Below are positions 13,901-23,948 of a DNA stretch of 64,000 nucleotides, piece after piece. Under the pieces are notes generated by a model. It ran no database searches and had not been told where the DNA came from. It worked only from the letters and a program-made list of their open reading frames with translations. The position numbers and the translations under genes were made by a program. The stretch is taken from assembly GCA_017654935.2 (NCBI GenBank), contig CM065690.1, forward strand, positions 27,828,030 through 27,892,029. The letters run 5' to 3'. The DNA comes from Phymorhynchus buccinoides (Eukaryota > Mollusca > Gastropoda > Neogastropoda > Raphitomidae). Within the stretch, counting starts at the first letter, position 1. Each line of letters begins with the position of its first letter.

Positions 13901-16900
13901 TCGTCACATTGCGAATCATGTCTAAATGACCCAGCAGCAGTGAAACCAGCGGCCCTTCGGCCCCCAAACAGGCTAGAAAACAGGTATTTCTAGCAAGGTA
14001 CAAGCAAATTCCCGGAATTCAACCGTCCTTGCTGGGAAGTACCTTTGCACTGTGTTTGTACTGCCAAACGGACTTCGTCATTTCGCATGTTCTGTAATGT
14101 TCCGTTTTTGGGTCTCCTTGCAAAATACGGAATTTTGAAAAAAGTACGGATTTTTATTTTGTGGAGTACCTAAAAAAAAAATTGGGGGTAGGCAGGTCTG
14201 CAGCTAAGAGATGTGCTCAAACGAAGTGACCGTGTCCTGTGCCAACGTGTTCCAGGAGTGCGAGTGCCCGGGGGTCCAGCCTGAAGACGGACATGTCGCA
14301 GCCGCTGAAAGGCCTCATGTCCAGCGACTGTAACCTCAACCCCGACTTCTGCCTGTGGCACATGGTCGACTTCCTCTACTGTGACGGGGGGTCCTACCTG
14401 GGTAAGGATGGATGGATGGTTGATGGACTCTGGACTGCTTTACTGTCTGAACATTATTATTCTCTGTTCCCAGGCGATATGAGAAGAACATGTGTTAACA
14501 ACGTCCTCCGACCTGGTACAGGTCCATTGACTTATTATTGATGTTATTACAAAAACTAAGAACTTGTATTAAAAAAGACTGCAAATAGTATAAAATGGGG
14601 ATAAGTTATTAGCTATCGCAATAATTTCAATAATACGTCAATGGGCTATCTAAAGATAGTCTGTTTTGACTCCAAGCCATCGATTACAGATAGTGGGGTG
14701 ATCCTGGAGGTACTGCAATACCAGGAAAGACCCTAATTTTTTTTACATTCCCAGACAATATGGCCATAATGGGTTGGATACATATGTGTCCGTTTTTTCA
14801 GTTTTCTCTGGTCTCCTTGCTGCAATCAGCCAACACATTCCAATTTCAGAAAAGCTCAAAGGATAAAATTATTTAGAAGATCCTTTTTTTTTAAATAAAA
14901 AAAATGCAGGAGAATGGGCCAATGAATAAGTAAGAAAAATAGTAGATGACAGTAAGAAGAGGGAAAGGCAGAATCCGAGAGAGTGATACTGATAGGTAGA
15001 GGAAGTTGCTAGCACAGAACTTCCAGAAGGTGGACAAACTATTTGTACTTCTATATACCACGGGGGAGCTGGCTAAATATAAGATTAAAAAAAATCACTG
15101 AGCAGCACATTGAAGAGACGCTGAATGGTACACACAACTAAAGTGTGGGTGGCCTTTATATAGATCTGCATCTTCTTCTGCACATTGTTTCTGTATGGGG
15201 GGTAGTGCTTTTTTTTGTTATTCTTATGGGGATACCCAGGGCTCATTTTTACAAATAGTTCCTCAACCTTCTGGAATTTCTCTGTGCTAGTAAATTCCTT
15301 TAATATATTACTCTTTTTGTTTCTGCCTTATTTTTTCTTTAATGTCGCCTGATATTTCTCTGTTCTGGGCAATTTTAAAATCAAATTTTATCTGAAACTA
15401 ATTAATTCTCTGTGTGTTGTGTGTGTGTGTGTGTATGTATGTGTGTGTGTGTGTATGTGTGTGTATGCTTGTGTGTGTGTGTGATCCAGGGGACCTTCTT
15501 TGTCCTAATAACAACCAGTCATCAGGTGTGGGTGTGTGTATGTGTGTGCGCGTGCATGTGTCTGTGCCTGTGTGCCTGTTTCCATGTGCCGGTGTCTCTA
15601 TGCTCTTCTTCGTCGATCACCGAATGACTGACTTTTGATAATTGGACAGGCAACAGATCAGAGCCGTTGACGGTCAACTCGAGGAAGGTGTACCTGCAGG
15701 GAGGGCGTGTGTTTGACGCCCTCATTGACTACCTGTCCACCTTCACTCCCTTCAAAGAAGCCGAGCAGATCATTCTGGCCGGATCCTCAGGTAGCTGTTC
15801 AACCAATCTAATATAATCATACTGTACCAACACTCAAAACAATAGCATACATACTTATTGGCGGGAAAAAACCTAAAGCGTAAACGCTTAGTTACCAAAG
15901 AAACAAAGAGAAAGTCACTCTAGTGACCGTGGGGTTATCCCCCTTTCCCACTTCCGGTCACGTATTTCCACTTCCTTCCCCAACTCATTCTATTATTTAC
16001 CATGCTTCAAGGCTGTTGATGTAAAACCTTTGCTCCCATTCAAATTCAATTTTTAGTGTTCTTGGTGGGTTTGTTCTGGTTCTTTAGTTTTCTTTAGTAC
16101 TAGCTTGCTGTTATTAGCTAGTTCTGGTTTTCATTTTCTTCTTCAACTCCCCATCCATATCCGGTTAGAGGTCAAGGCCATGAGCTACTTTCGTTTTTCT
16201 ATGTGCTATGGTATAGTCCCAGGTCGCATTAGGCGAATGCAAGTGTTTCAGGTGTTGGTAAGTATTTAGTTAAATAGATAGTAGGATTAATAAAAATCCA
16301 CCACTCTGCTTCATTTCGTCATCTCTTAACTTGAAGACAGATTTCGGTTAAACCTGGAGAAACGTTTTTTTTTTTTAACCCTTTCGCTGCCAGCCATTTT
16401 CAGCAAAAAAAATGTCCATTAAACTTACCTGGGTGGGTAGAGAGAAAAAAATCTGTAATATTGGGGATTCCTCTGTGACATTTTTAAAGTAAGGCCTGTC
16501 CTTACCTCCGAAAATCAAGAGAACAAGGTCTTTTGATAACATACCCTGAGTTGATGTCTTTTAGTAACATGGGTGTTAAATCATTGTGGTGCAAAAATGT
16601 GACGTTGGCGGTGAAAGGGTTAAAGATTAATAACAAAACAGAAAAACTTGGTTTCCTTACAGTTACAGTGGCAGGTATGTGCTGTAGTAATGCCTAGTGA
16701 ATACAGATTGAAGATAGAGGATACACAAACATAATTTCCAGAATAATCATAAAATATTGAGGTATTTTTTTTAAAAAAGTGCTGTGTGCTGTATTGCATG
16801 GGGAATCAGTGTGTCCGATCTGACTGATGCAAGTCTTCTGCTTTTCAACAGGTGTGCTTGGTTTCCTAATCTAGGCACACATAATGTGTGAGGGGCTCAC

Positions 16901-19900
16901 AATCAGTGTTGTTTGTATTGTATTGTAAAGTATTGCATTGTATTTAGTTCAGTAGTTGTTCCTCTGCCTTCAATACAATACAGCCCCATTTACTGGCCCA
17001 GAAACTACTAGACCTGAATGTTAACCCCAAGCTCATTCTCTGGATAACCAATTTCCTACGCAATAGAACTCAGTCTGTCCGCTTTCAATCTGCAATCTCC
17101 TCAGAACGTTCCACTTCTACAGGTGCCCCCCAAGGAACAGTTTTGTCCCCAGTTCTTTTTACATTGTACACAAATGACTGTAGAGGCACTGAAGAAACAC
17201 CTGTCATTAAATACTCAGATGATTCTGCCATCGAAGATTTGTCAGACTCTGATTCTGTGTACTTCAGCGAAGTCAAAAGGTTTTGTTCATGGTGCAAAGA
17301 TAATTATCTGGATTTAAATGTTGTTAAAACAAAAGAACTGCTTGTAGATTTTCGTAGAAATCCAGTGCCAGTGCCACATTTGGAAATTGATGGTGAAACG
17401 GTTGAAAGAATTGATGAGTACAAATACCTAGGCACAGTTTTAGACAAGAAACTTACTTTTGATAAACACACTGAGCATATACATAAGAAGAGTCAGTCCA
17501 GGATCTTTTGTTTACAGAGGCTAAGGAATATTGGTGTCTGTTCAGATATTCTTCAAACCTACTACCGATGTTGCATTGAATCTGTTCTTACTGTGTCATT
17601 TATCTGTTGGTATGGAAGCTTGAGTGTAAAAAGTAAGCGTGTGTTGAGTGATATGATGAATGTGTGCAGTAAAGTTGTGGGTGCAAGGCAGAGTGGTATG
17701 CAAGAGTTGTATGACAGACAAGTAGTCAAGAAAGCCAGGAAAATTCTTAATGATAACAGTCATGTTCTGGCAAAATACTATGAAGTATTACCATCGGGCC
17801 GTCGATACAGAACTCTAAAACTGAAAATAAGAGCACAGAAAACTTTCTTACCAAGATCAATTCATCTGTTGAACTCTTAATGCACTGCATCGAGTGATTG
17901 TTTTGCTGAGCAGCCTGTCCATCTCCTTGGGATTGAATTTGTATTCGTATTCGTCCAGTTTGTTAACTACAATATTGCAGTGTTATTAGTTATTAGTTTA
18001 TATTCTTTAATTGTTGATAAATGTGTTTATTGTTGTTTTGTTGTTGTTGTTGATAAATGTGTTTATTGTTGTTGTTTTTCTTATGTGCACCTGGCTGCAA
18101 TTTCTCAGTTATGAGATAATAAAGTTGATTTGATTTGATTTGATTTGTATTAATTATTCTAAATCACATGGCAACAAGTGGGGAGCCATGCTACCAGGTT
18201 GACCGAAGAAACTTATCGCTTCTCCGCAAGTGGCTTTGATGCCCTGTGTCATACAGACAGATTGCTTGTTTCATGTGTGCAACTTTTCCTGGTGTACAAG
18301 GATTTCCTGTTTTTGAATTTTACCAGAAAAGGAATTTCCTGTTTTTAAAACTTGTCAAACAAGATCTCTGTGTGTCTACTGTATTTTTTAAACACTTTAA
18401 AATAAGCACTTGTATAAATTGTGGAAAAAGCAAACTAAAATACCTTCATAAATCAATTTTCTTCAGCTGCAGGGAGATATTACCCATAGACCCCGGCATT
18501 TCATTTTTTGTGTGTGTATGTAGTTGCACCCTTGTTGTTTTGTATTTTATCTGGTTTTGCATTATAATGCCTGGAGGTGGGGGTGGGGAGAGACCTTTTT
18601 TACCATGCTGACTATAGAAGTCTTTCTGTGTTTTCAGCGGGTGCGCTTGGGGCTCTGTTCCACGCGGACAGGCTTCGTGAGCGGCTGCCGTCCAGCGTGA
18701 AGACGCTGCACGTGGTGCTGGACGCGGGCCTGTTTGTGGACGTGGCCGATGTGACGTCCACCCACACCATGGCCAACACTCTCAAAGAGGTTTACCACTT
18801 CCATCAGGCCTACAGTGAGATGCCCTTTTCAATTACTGTAATTTACGGACTATTAGGCGCTCCACATTTTAAGGCGCATCCTCCAAATTGTACATAAAAT
18901 TCTGATTTTGTCATACTTTCTTACTAAATTATCAGTTTTACAGTGGAACCTTCCTTATAAGACCTCCCATTATAAGACTCCCTCCCATATAAGACCTACT
19001 TCTCTGAGACATTGCCCTTCTTTGTAAGTATTAAAATTACCTCCCTTTAAGACCCCTCCTTTATTAGACCTCAATAAGGGAGGTTCCACTGTACTGTAAT
19101 TTATGGACTATAAGGCGCTCCACATTTTAAGGCACACCCTCCACATTTTACATAACATTCTGATTTTGTTATTACACTTTCTTACTATATTATCAGTTTT
19201 ATTGTCAGCCGGAGGGTTCTGGTGGAAATGTATCGCCTTATAGTCCGTAAAATACAGTAATATTTTTGTATATGAAGTACTGTAGTTGAGGGGTGCCTGA
19301 GTAATATATCTGTTTTGTATTTTTACAAGAGTCAAAGACTTGAGGAGTATTTGTCGTTTGGAGATTTTTCACAACTTCAAATGTCCTAAAGTCCTATAAC
19401 CTTTTCTATTCATTAGTTTTTATTCTATCACAGTCCTTACAATGTACTTGAACCCTTTTATAAGAGGCCATTATTTTGGTGTAGCTGTGAGACATCTTTT
19501 CTCCCATCATTTCTGATTCTAGTGCAGTGCTGAAAACAAGTCCAATTTGTGACCCAGCACCACGAAAGGGACATGAAGTCGCTGGGCTAGTTTCTCACAA
19601 CTGGCTTGCAAAGTCAAAAATCTTGGTCAACATTGATTTATGGGTATTTTTGTGTTCTCTAACATCTTTTCTTTCATATTTATAAAGGATAATCTTTAAT
19701 ATGGTCTCTTAATGGTCTTATAAGTGTTTTAAAATGAGTAGGTTGATGCATTTTCTTTAGCTAGGCTAGATTTTAAAGTGTTTTCTCAAAATGGCTGACG
19801 CTCACCCTACTAACTTTAAATGCTCATAACTCTGGAACGGAAAAAGACACAAGAATGGTTCTTGTATCATCAGAAAGAGAATTGTCTTAAGTTTTCAAAT

Positions 19901-20450
19901 GTATAAGTTTCTCAGAATAGTCATTTTGACTCTTAATGTCCCTTTCGTGGTGCTGGGTCACATTTTATTTCACTCCGTTCCAGACACCCAGAACCTGAAC
20001 CAGTGTGCCCAAGGGCTGGGCAAGGAGGACGCATGGCGCTGCATCCTTCCCGAGGTGTTGCACAGGCACGTATTCTCGCCGCTCTACTTCATCAACTCGC
20101 TGTACGACTCGTGGTTCCGCAGCAACGCCCTGGGCATCCCCTGCAGCCTGCAGCTCTGCGCGGATCTCAACCTGAAGGAGGTGGTGCGCACACGGCTCAA
20201 GGTGCTCAAGGAGGCCCGGGAGATCCTGGGGGCGGAGAAGAACGGGGTGTTCCTCACGTCCTGCCCGGCCCACACGGTTTTAGTAAAGAGCAAGTTCTTC
20301 AAGGTGAAGGCTGCGGGGAGGTTGGTGAGGCAGGGGCTAGGGGCCTGGATCAACCAACACCACCACCTTAAGGGGCAGGGAGGAGGAGCCAGTGTTCGTA
20401 ACTTAACCGAGGTGCTGGAAGTCTCTGACGCTTTGCGCAAGTGTCCATAG
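9203..20450 (+). CDS. Notum/pectinacetylesterase-family membrane-anchored hydrolase (6 exons)
   Basis: Exons are 9203-9596, 11072-11153, 14256-14401, 15650-15790, 18638-18814 and 19984-20450. They join in consistent phase to 1407 nt, or 468 residues. Residues 1-61 are a polar, Ser/Thr-rich cytoplasmic-type tail, and about 65-84 form one hydrophobic segment after TRR, so a type II membrane protein is likely. The hydrolase domain shows CLDGSPPAYYYR (119-130), GGWC (147-150), NPDF (187-190), YCDGGSYLG (200-208), the nucleophile elbow GSSAG with Ser254, DAG (283-285), YDSW with Asp355 and SCPAH with His410; Ser-Asp-His matches the family triad. Family members are carboxylesterases: Notum removes palmitoleate from Wnt, and plant homologues deacetylate pectin. 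The substrate here is unknown. LAGSSAG resembles Notum, while YCDG and YDSW resemble pectinacetylesterases. An in-frame stop at 9137 supports Met 9203. Confidence 0.9.
10908..10982. repeat. (GT)n microsatellite in intron 1
   Basis: About 75 bp of GT with two TTTG interruptions. Confidence 0.95.
11072..11153 (+). CDS. Notum/PAE-like exon 2
   Basis: An 82-nt exon between TCCAG| and AG|GTAACTG. It reads STVPTVRHWIVHLKSGGWC followed by TTPDTCLDR. This is the family's beta-strand plus GG-W-C motif, and the GG backbone is the expected oxyanion-hole region. Phase runs from 1 to 2 and matches both neighbours. A (GT)n tract ends about 90 nt upstream. Confidence 0.88.
11225..11609. mobile_element. TTAA-flanked MITE of a second family, 385 bp (intron 2)
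   Basis: TTAA at 11221-11224 and 11610-11613. The ends TTCATTCAAGTCG and CTCATTCGCATCG (right end, complement) are imperfect inverted repeats. An inverted-orientation copy lies at 48617-48997 in the GOGAT gene. Confidence 0.72.
12520..13082. mobile_element. hAT-like non-autonomous element, 563 bp, in intron 2
   Basis: Terminal inverted repeats are CAGGGGTTGCGCTAG at the left and CAGGGGTCGCGCTAA in the complement of the right end. The flanking duplication is CTGTTT at 12514-12519 and 13083-13088. Many ACGCGT-type sub-repeats occur inside both arms. CAGG-type ends suit the hAT superfamily, but the 6-bp duplication is shorter than the usual 8. No transposase coding was recognised. Confidence 0.75.
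13682..14200. mobile_element. hAT-like element with transposase N-terminus remnant, 519 bp
   Basis: Ends CAGACCTGCCTACCC and GGGTAGGCAGGTCTG are inverted repeats. The 6-bp duplication CAGCTA lies at 13676-13681 and 14201-14206. Internal sequence reads KQVFLARYKQIPGIQPSLLG, then FALCLYCQTDFVIS (+ strand, about 13969-14088), similar to the BED-type zinc-finger start coded in the element at 22085. It lies 49 nt upstream of the exon 3 acceptor, so the branch-point region abuts transposon sequence. Confidence 0.75.
14256..14401 (+). CDS. Notum/PAE-like exon 3
   Basis: The acceptor is GTTCCAG|GAGTGC and the donor CTGG|GTAAGG. The exon encodes RSASARGSSLKTDM, then NPDFCLWHMVDFLYCDGG and SYLG, the family core region. 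Competing AG sites at 14202 and 14209 give stop codons in this phase, which fixes the start at 14256. The acceptor lies 49 nt after the target-site duplication of a hAT-like element (13682-14200). Confidence 0.88.
15408..15483. repeat. (GT)n/(GTAT)n microsatellite in intron 3
   Basis: GT repeats with GTATGT interruptions. A looser GT-rich tract continues at 15528-15600, up to 50 nt before exon 4. Confidence 0.9.
15650..15790 (+). CDS. Notum/PAE-like exon 4 (nucleophile exon)
   Basis: Lies between GGACAG| and TCAG|GTAGCT. It encodes GNRSEPLTVNSRKVYLQGG, then RVFDALIDYL and IILAGSS, ending at the catalytic Ser254. The GSSAG motif is split by intron 4, with the Ala codon divided between exons. 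Phase runs from 1 to 1. Confidence 0.9.
16379..16619. mobile_element. TTAA-flanked piggyBac-like MITE, 241 bp (intron 4)
   Basis: TTAA at 16375-16378 and 16620-16623. The ends are CCCTTTCGCTGCCAGCCATT and GTTGGCGGTGAAAGGG. Same family as the copies at 34496, 39426 and 50851. TTAA duplication with CCCT ends points to the piggyBac superfamily. Confidence 0.8.
16948..18150 (+). pseudogene. 5'-truncated LINE (Rex1/CR1-like) in intron 4 of the esterase gene
   Basis: One uninterrupted frame of 310 codons runs from 16948 to the stop at 17878-17880. Motifs: SSAFNTIQPHLLAQKL, STGAPQGTVLSPVLF, IKYSDDSA (the catalytic box, here YSDD), CKDNYLDLNVVKTKE, YKYLGTVLDKKLTF, CIESVL and LPSGRRYRTLKLK. The 3' region ends AATAAAGT followed by (TTGAT)n at about 18124-18148. 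The N-terminal endonuclease and fingers are missing, so the copy is immobile but young enough to keep an open frame. It has the same orientation as the host gene. Confidence 0.88.
18271..18531. mobile_element. Short inverted-repeat element, copy in intron 4
   Basis: About 260 bp with GTGCAACT-type ends, collinear in inverted orientation with 35381-35643 across its full length (e.g. CAAGGATTTCCTGTTTTTGA, GTGGAAAAAGCAAACTAAAA). It ends about 105 nt upstream of exon 5. Confidence 0.65.
18638..18814 (+). CDS. Notum/PAE-like exon 5
   Basis: Lies between TTTTCAG| and TACA|GTGAGA. It completes GSSAG and continues AGALGALFHADRLRERLP, then VVLDAGLFVDVADV, the segment that follows the nucleophile elbow in this family. 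Phase runs from 1 to 1. The 2.85-kb intron before it carries a LINE fragment and a short inverted-repeat element that ends about 105 nt upstream. Confidence 0.9.
18834..18940. mobile_element. GGACTATAAGGCG MITE, truncated, next to pogo-like MITE
   Basis: Starts ACTGTAATTTACGGACTATT and breaks off where the pogo-like MITE begins. The same sequence restarts at 19094. Confidence 0.65.
18941..19091. mobile_element. Pogo-like MITE copy 1 (intron 5), 151 bp
   Basis: Near-perfect terminal inverted repeats starting CAGTGGAACCTTCCTTATAA, flanked by TA (18939-18940, 19092-19093). CAG ends with TA duplication are typical of pogo/Tigger in the Tc1/mariner superfamily. It is inserted next to a GGACTATAAGGCG-type MITE. 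Confidence 0.8.
19094..19259. mobile_element. GGACTATAAGGCG MITE, complete, 166 bp
   Basis: Ends are CTGTAATTTATGGACTATAA and the complementary TTATAGTCCGTAAAATACAG. The family recurs at 28186, 46305, 56201 and 56705, always with the ACTATAAGGCG palindrome ends. Confidence 0.7.
19549..19961. mobile_element. MITE with GTGACCCAGCACC ends, 413 bp, next to exon 6
   Basis: 26-bp inverted repeats start GTGACCCAGCACCACGAAAG. Flanked by ATTT (19545-19548 and 19962-19965). Its right end is 22 nt before the exon 6 acceptor junction. The superfamily was not identified. Confidence 0.75.
19984..20450 (+). CDS. Notum/PAE-like exon 6 (terminal)
   Basis: The acceptor is CGTTCCAG|ACACCC. The exon supplies catalytic Asp355 (YDSW) and His410 (SCPAH) and ends at TAG 20448-20450. 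Five Cys residues (321, 333, 367, 372, 407) are consistent with an extracellular or luminal disulfide-bonded domain. The final ~55 residues are basic, then polar, and do not resemble a lipid-attachment signal. No clear polyadenylation signal follows within several hundred bases. Confidence 0.88.
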
Positions 20451-22084
20451 TCTTCAGTTTTTAGTTGAACTAACATGTGCCCCCCACCCCACCCCCTGTC
20501 TGTTGGCTCAGAGTTAAAAAAAGACCTTCAGCCCTCAAGTCTGTGGACTAAAGAAAAGGTCCCCTTGCTTCCCCATTTTCTCATTTTCAGTTCTGATTGA
20601 AAAGAAAAGCCCTCCTCCCCCCTTCCTTTTTCCAATCTTTTCCCAATCTTCAGTTCTTAGCTGAAGAAAAGATCCCTTCGTTTCCAGTCTTCTATCCTGA
20701 CACAGAAACAATGAGGCTTGGAGAGGATAAGACAAATCAATGAACAAAAATAGAGAACTCTCCATCCCTAAAATGCACACAACTTCCCTGCACAGAGCTA
20801 GGAGTGATTGTGTGCCTCTTAGGGATGGAGGGTTCTCTTTGTTTACCGACTTGTATTCTGAGTTTCCTAAGATGTCCTCTCATCATCAGCTCTGAATTTT
20901 TGTGTGTGGAAATATTCTGTTTGCTCCTGTTTTTGTTTTAAATCACTCATTTCAACGGAAATCTAAAACGAAAGACAGGGGAATATTTCATAGTTGGGTA
21001 GGAATGACCTGCATGGGTGCTACTACCTTCCCTATAAACGGAAATCCGTAAATTAAGTTTTCTGCTGAGACGGAAATTCCGTATTTTTAAAATTTTGTCC
21101 CCCCCAAAAAAGTTGATCTGTTAACTGTGGTTGGGGGCATTTTGAATCTGGGTCTTCCAACCACCGGAAGTGAAAATACAACAACAAAAATGGCGGCCGA
21201 GTCATATTCACACATACTTATTTGAATTAAATTCAACATTATAAGCATGAATTTTGTGTCATGAAAGCTACAAACTTCACAGAAAGGTAAGTTACAACTA
21301 TATTTCAATTCACCAAATGATATTTATGATGTTAAACGTATGAATATGTTAAAAATGTTGCTTAGAAAAACTCAAATGAGAGTCATGTTTGGATCCACTG
21401 ACATCGTATTTCACTTATGATCTAATTATTATCTTCTATTTGAACGGCTTTATAACTTTATAGTTGTGTTTCTGAAATGTCAGTAAAAAATCTTAGTCAT
21501 GAAAATATGATTATTAACCATAGATCTTTTGTATTTCTTGTAAAAATGTAATGTGACTTGTCATGTCTCAACAACTTAGACAGTCACTTTACAAAGTGTC
21601 AACTGTCGTCTGCCAACAGAACTATGATGTTAAATCGTAATCTGTTCCTCACCCATTCCCAGATTGCAGGAGAGGTATGGAAACTATCTCTGCAATTGCA
21701 TATTTGCTTCAGCTTCAGGGGGGCATTGCCCCCCTGAACCCCCAAACAGGGCGCTGCCCCTGTACTCCGCCAGGGGCCTGGGCGGCCCCTGGACCCCGGC
21801 CTTTCAGTATTTTTCACTTTTGGGAGTAGCACCCATGGACTTGTAATGAAAGCAAAGGGGTGAGGGGAGGTGGGTTGAGTGGAAGAAACAAAACACTGGA
21901 AATGTTGGTTGTATGTTTCGCAACCGAGTATGAAAAAACAACAACCAAACTTGTAGAGTAATGAGGTTGTGTGTAAATTGTTTTGTTCAAATTCTGCCAT
22001 GATCTTGTTAAGTTCTGTCTAAGGGTGACATATTACAGCAGGCGGATACTAAAAAAGTCTAAACAAAATTTAGCGAAGCATACC
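20451..22084. other. Intergenic, 3' flank of the esterase gene
   Basis: Holds the presumed 3' UTR. 21000-21310 contains a possible relic related to the hAT-like elements (AACGGAAATCCGTAAATT, ACCGGAAGTGAAAA) but without paired ends. Confidence 0.4.
21706..21842. repeat. GC-rich relic related to the AGCATGGGTGCAA element
   Basis: GC-rich block with GGCCCCTGGACCCCGGCCTT and CTTTCAGTATTTTTCACTTT, ending GTAGCACCCATG. Related blocks are at 30238-30500 (split by the hairpin MITE) and inside 35381-35643. Confidence 0.55.
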
Positions 22085-22587
22085 CAGACCTGTTTACCAT
22101 CCCGATTTTGCTGTAATTTTTACGGGAAAAAAGTCAAATTACGGCTACGAAAAAAAAAAAAAAGGGAAAAAAATTCCTTAAAATAAAAAACCCCCACTAC
22201 AGTTGCTTTGGTAAGCGAAGCTGTTGAAACGATGTGGTGAAAAGTCATTTCGTGCCATTTCCTTTTCTGTTTCAAAATGGCGTTCAAGCGAGTGCATTCC
22301 GAAGCTTCTGTATCTTCTGGTCGAAAATCAAAAGAAAAGACATCAAAAGTGGCACAGAAATTCCGGGAAAGTTACCTTAAAATTCCAGGAATACGTCGTT
22401 CAGCACTAGGTGACGAGCATGTGTTCTGCGTCTACTGCTCGACGGACATTAGTATAGTCAGGTCAGTACGATATTGACATTCATTGTGATACGCAGAAGC
22501 ACGCGTTGGATTACAGTTTTTTTCTTCAAAATTACAGTTTTTTGTTTCAGAAATTACAACTTTGCAAAATAGGGGTAAACAGGTCTG
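22085..22587. mobile_element. hAT-like element with BED-finger remnant, 503 bp
   Basis: Ends CAGACCTGTTTACC and GGTAAACAGGTCTG are inverted repeats. Flanks CATACC (22079-22084) and GATACC (22588-22593) suggest a 5-6 bp duplication. The ends resemble those of 13682-14200, so the two are relatives. It contains the short coding remnant at 22277-22477. Confidence 0.75.
22277..22477 (+). pseudogene. Truncated transposase N-terminus (BED-type zinc-finger start)
   Basis: A 66-codon frame: MAFKRVHSEASVSSGRKSKE, then KFRESYLKIPGIRRSALGDE and HVFCVYCSTDISIV. C-x2-C followed by the D-x-S-I pattern resembles the zinc finger that opens many hAT transposases and domesticated ZBED/SCAND3-like proteins. The His pair and the whole catalytic domain are missing, so it cannot be active. 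Confidence 0.6.
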
Positions 22588-23948
22588 GATACCGGAACTC
22601 TCCCTACATTTGGAAGGATTTTTTCTTTTTCTCAGTAGTAGCCCTGGTGCTGTGCCCTGAAGTCCCCCCCACCCCCCTCCAATCTTATATTCTGAGCCAG
22701 AAATGACCAAGTCTTCTCCGAGCATAATGTACCCGTTTTATTCTCTGAGCAGACAATGCTTGAGTTTCCTTTGAGTGAAAAATACTCAAGTCCTAATTCC
22801 TATGCTGTGTGCTGGAGTCCTGTGCTTCAAAGTGTCTGAGTCTTCTACCCAATGCCAATGTTTTATTGCTTGAAGTCGAACAAAATTGTGTTTTGTTTCG
22901 AGTTGAACAAATTTGCATGTGTGGTTTAGTGTCCAGTGTTCTGATGATTATGTTTTAATGTATAATTTTACGATGTGCATAAATATTGAAACACTTGTCA
23001 TCTTCCGCTGTCCTTTCATTTTTCACCCATTTTTTCGGTGGCCTGCTTGTGATAATTGAACTGTGTTTTTGTTTTTTTCCCCCCATTATTCTACCTCCTC
23101 CCATCTAAACAGTTTTGCCTGCAATCAAGTTCTGCAGAACCTTTCAGCTAAAAATCCAATTATTTGCTGTTTTCTCCCAGTCCTTGGTCCGTCCAATTAG
23201 AGTGACTACAATTGTGTTTTCCATGCATCTTAGATGTCCTTTTGGTGAGAAGAAAGGAGAACTTTGGAATTCAGGTCAGATATTAGTCAAGATAACCGAC
23301 ATTTTTGTGCAATTTTAATGAAAACTTTATAATGAACCCTTCCGGAAAATAATCCAAACCAAAACCACCTTTGGGTTGTATGTAATGAATGCCCATTGGA
23401 GTAACCAGATTGTCAGTCATACATATATGTAAGATATACATCAATAGACATATCCTCAGAAACTTACAAATTTCTGTTGGCGGAAGTGAGTAATGCAAGA
23501 TGGATATAAATGTGAGCTGTTTTACTCCCACCTTCGTTTTCATTGTGATGACATCAGAGGTCATTGTCAGGATTCCGCTTCAGTCATGTCTTTTGCAGCA
23601 AAGCTGTTTTGTTTTTATTTACATTTTTTTTTCTTTTCTATTGATATTACAATCATGACAATCAGAAAGAAACTCAATAAACTGCGTCAAAACATTCACA
23701 GAAAAATTAAGGAAAAGTGTTGTAACTTAGGGCTACCAGTTTGCGAATTCTATCAAGATCTTTATGAAATGTCTAAGCAGTCTAGAACAGAACATTGTGT
23801 TCATTAAATTTAGAAGAAAACTTAGAAGCTTAGTTTCTATGTGTATTGCATGCTTTTGTACACTAGTCATTCCATTCAATCAAAAGTACATACAGTATAC
23901 CCAATGCATACACAGACATGCATACAGAACCCTTCATATTCTGAGTGA
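22588..23948. other. Intergenic, nothing recognised
   Basis: AT-rich single-copy-looking sequence. The open frames are below 105 codons and lack known motifs. Confidence 0.45.

Noticed and set aside
14203..14255. Longer exon 3 starting at an earlier AG (14202 or 14209)
   Set aside because: In the phase set by exon 2 these starts hit stop codons or the wrong frame; only 14256 joins to the conserved reading frame.
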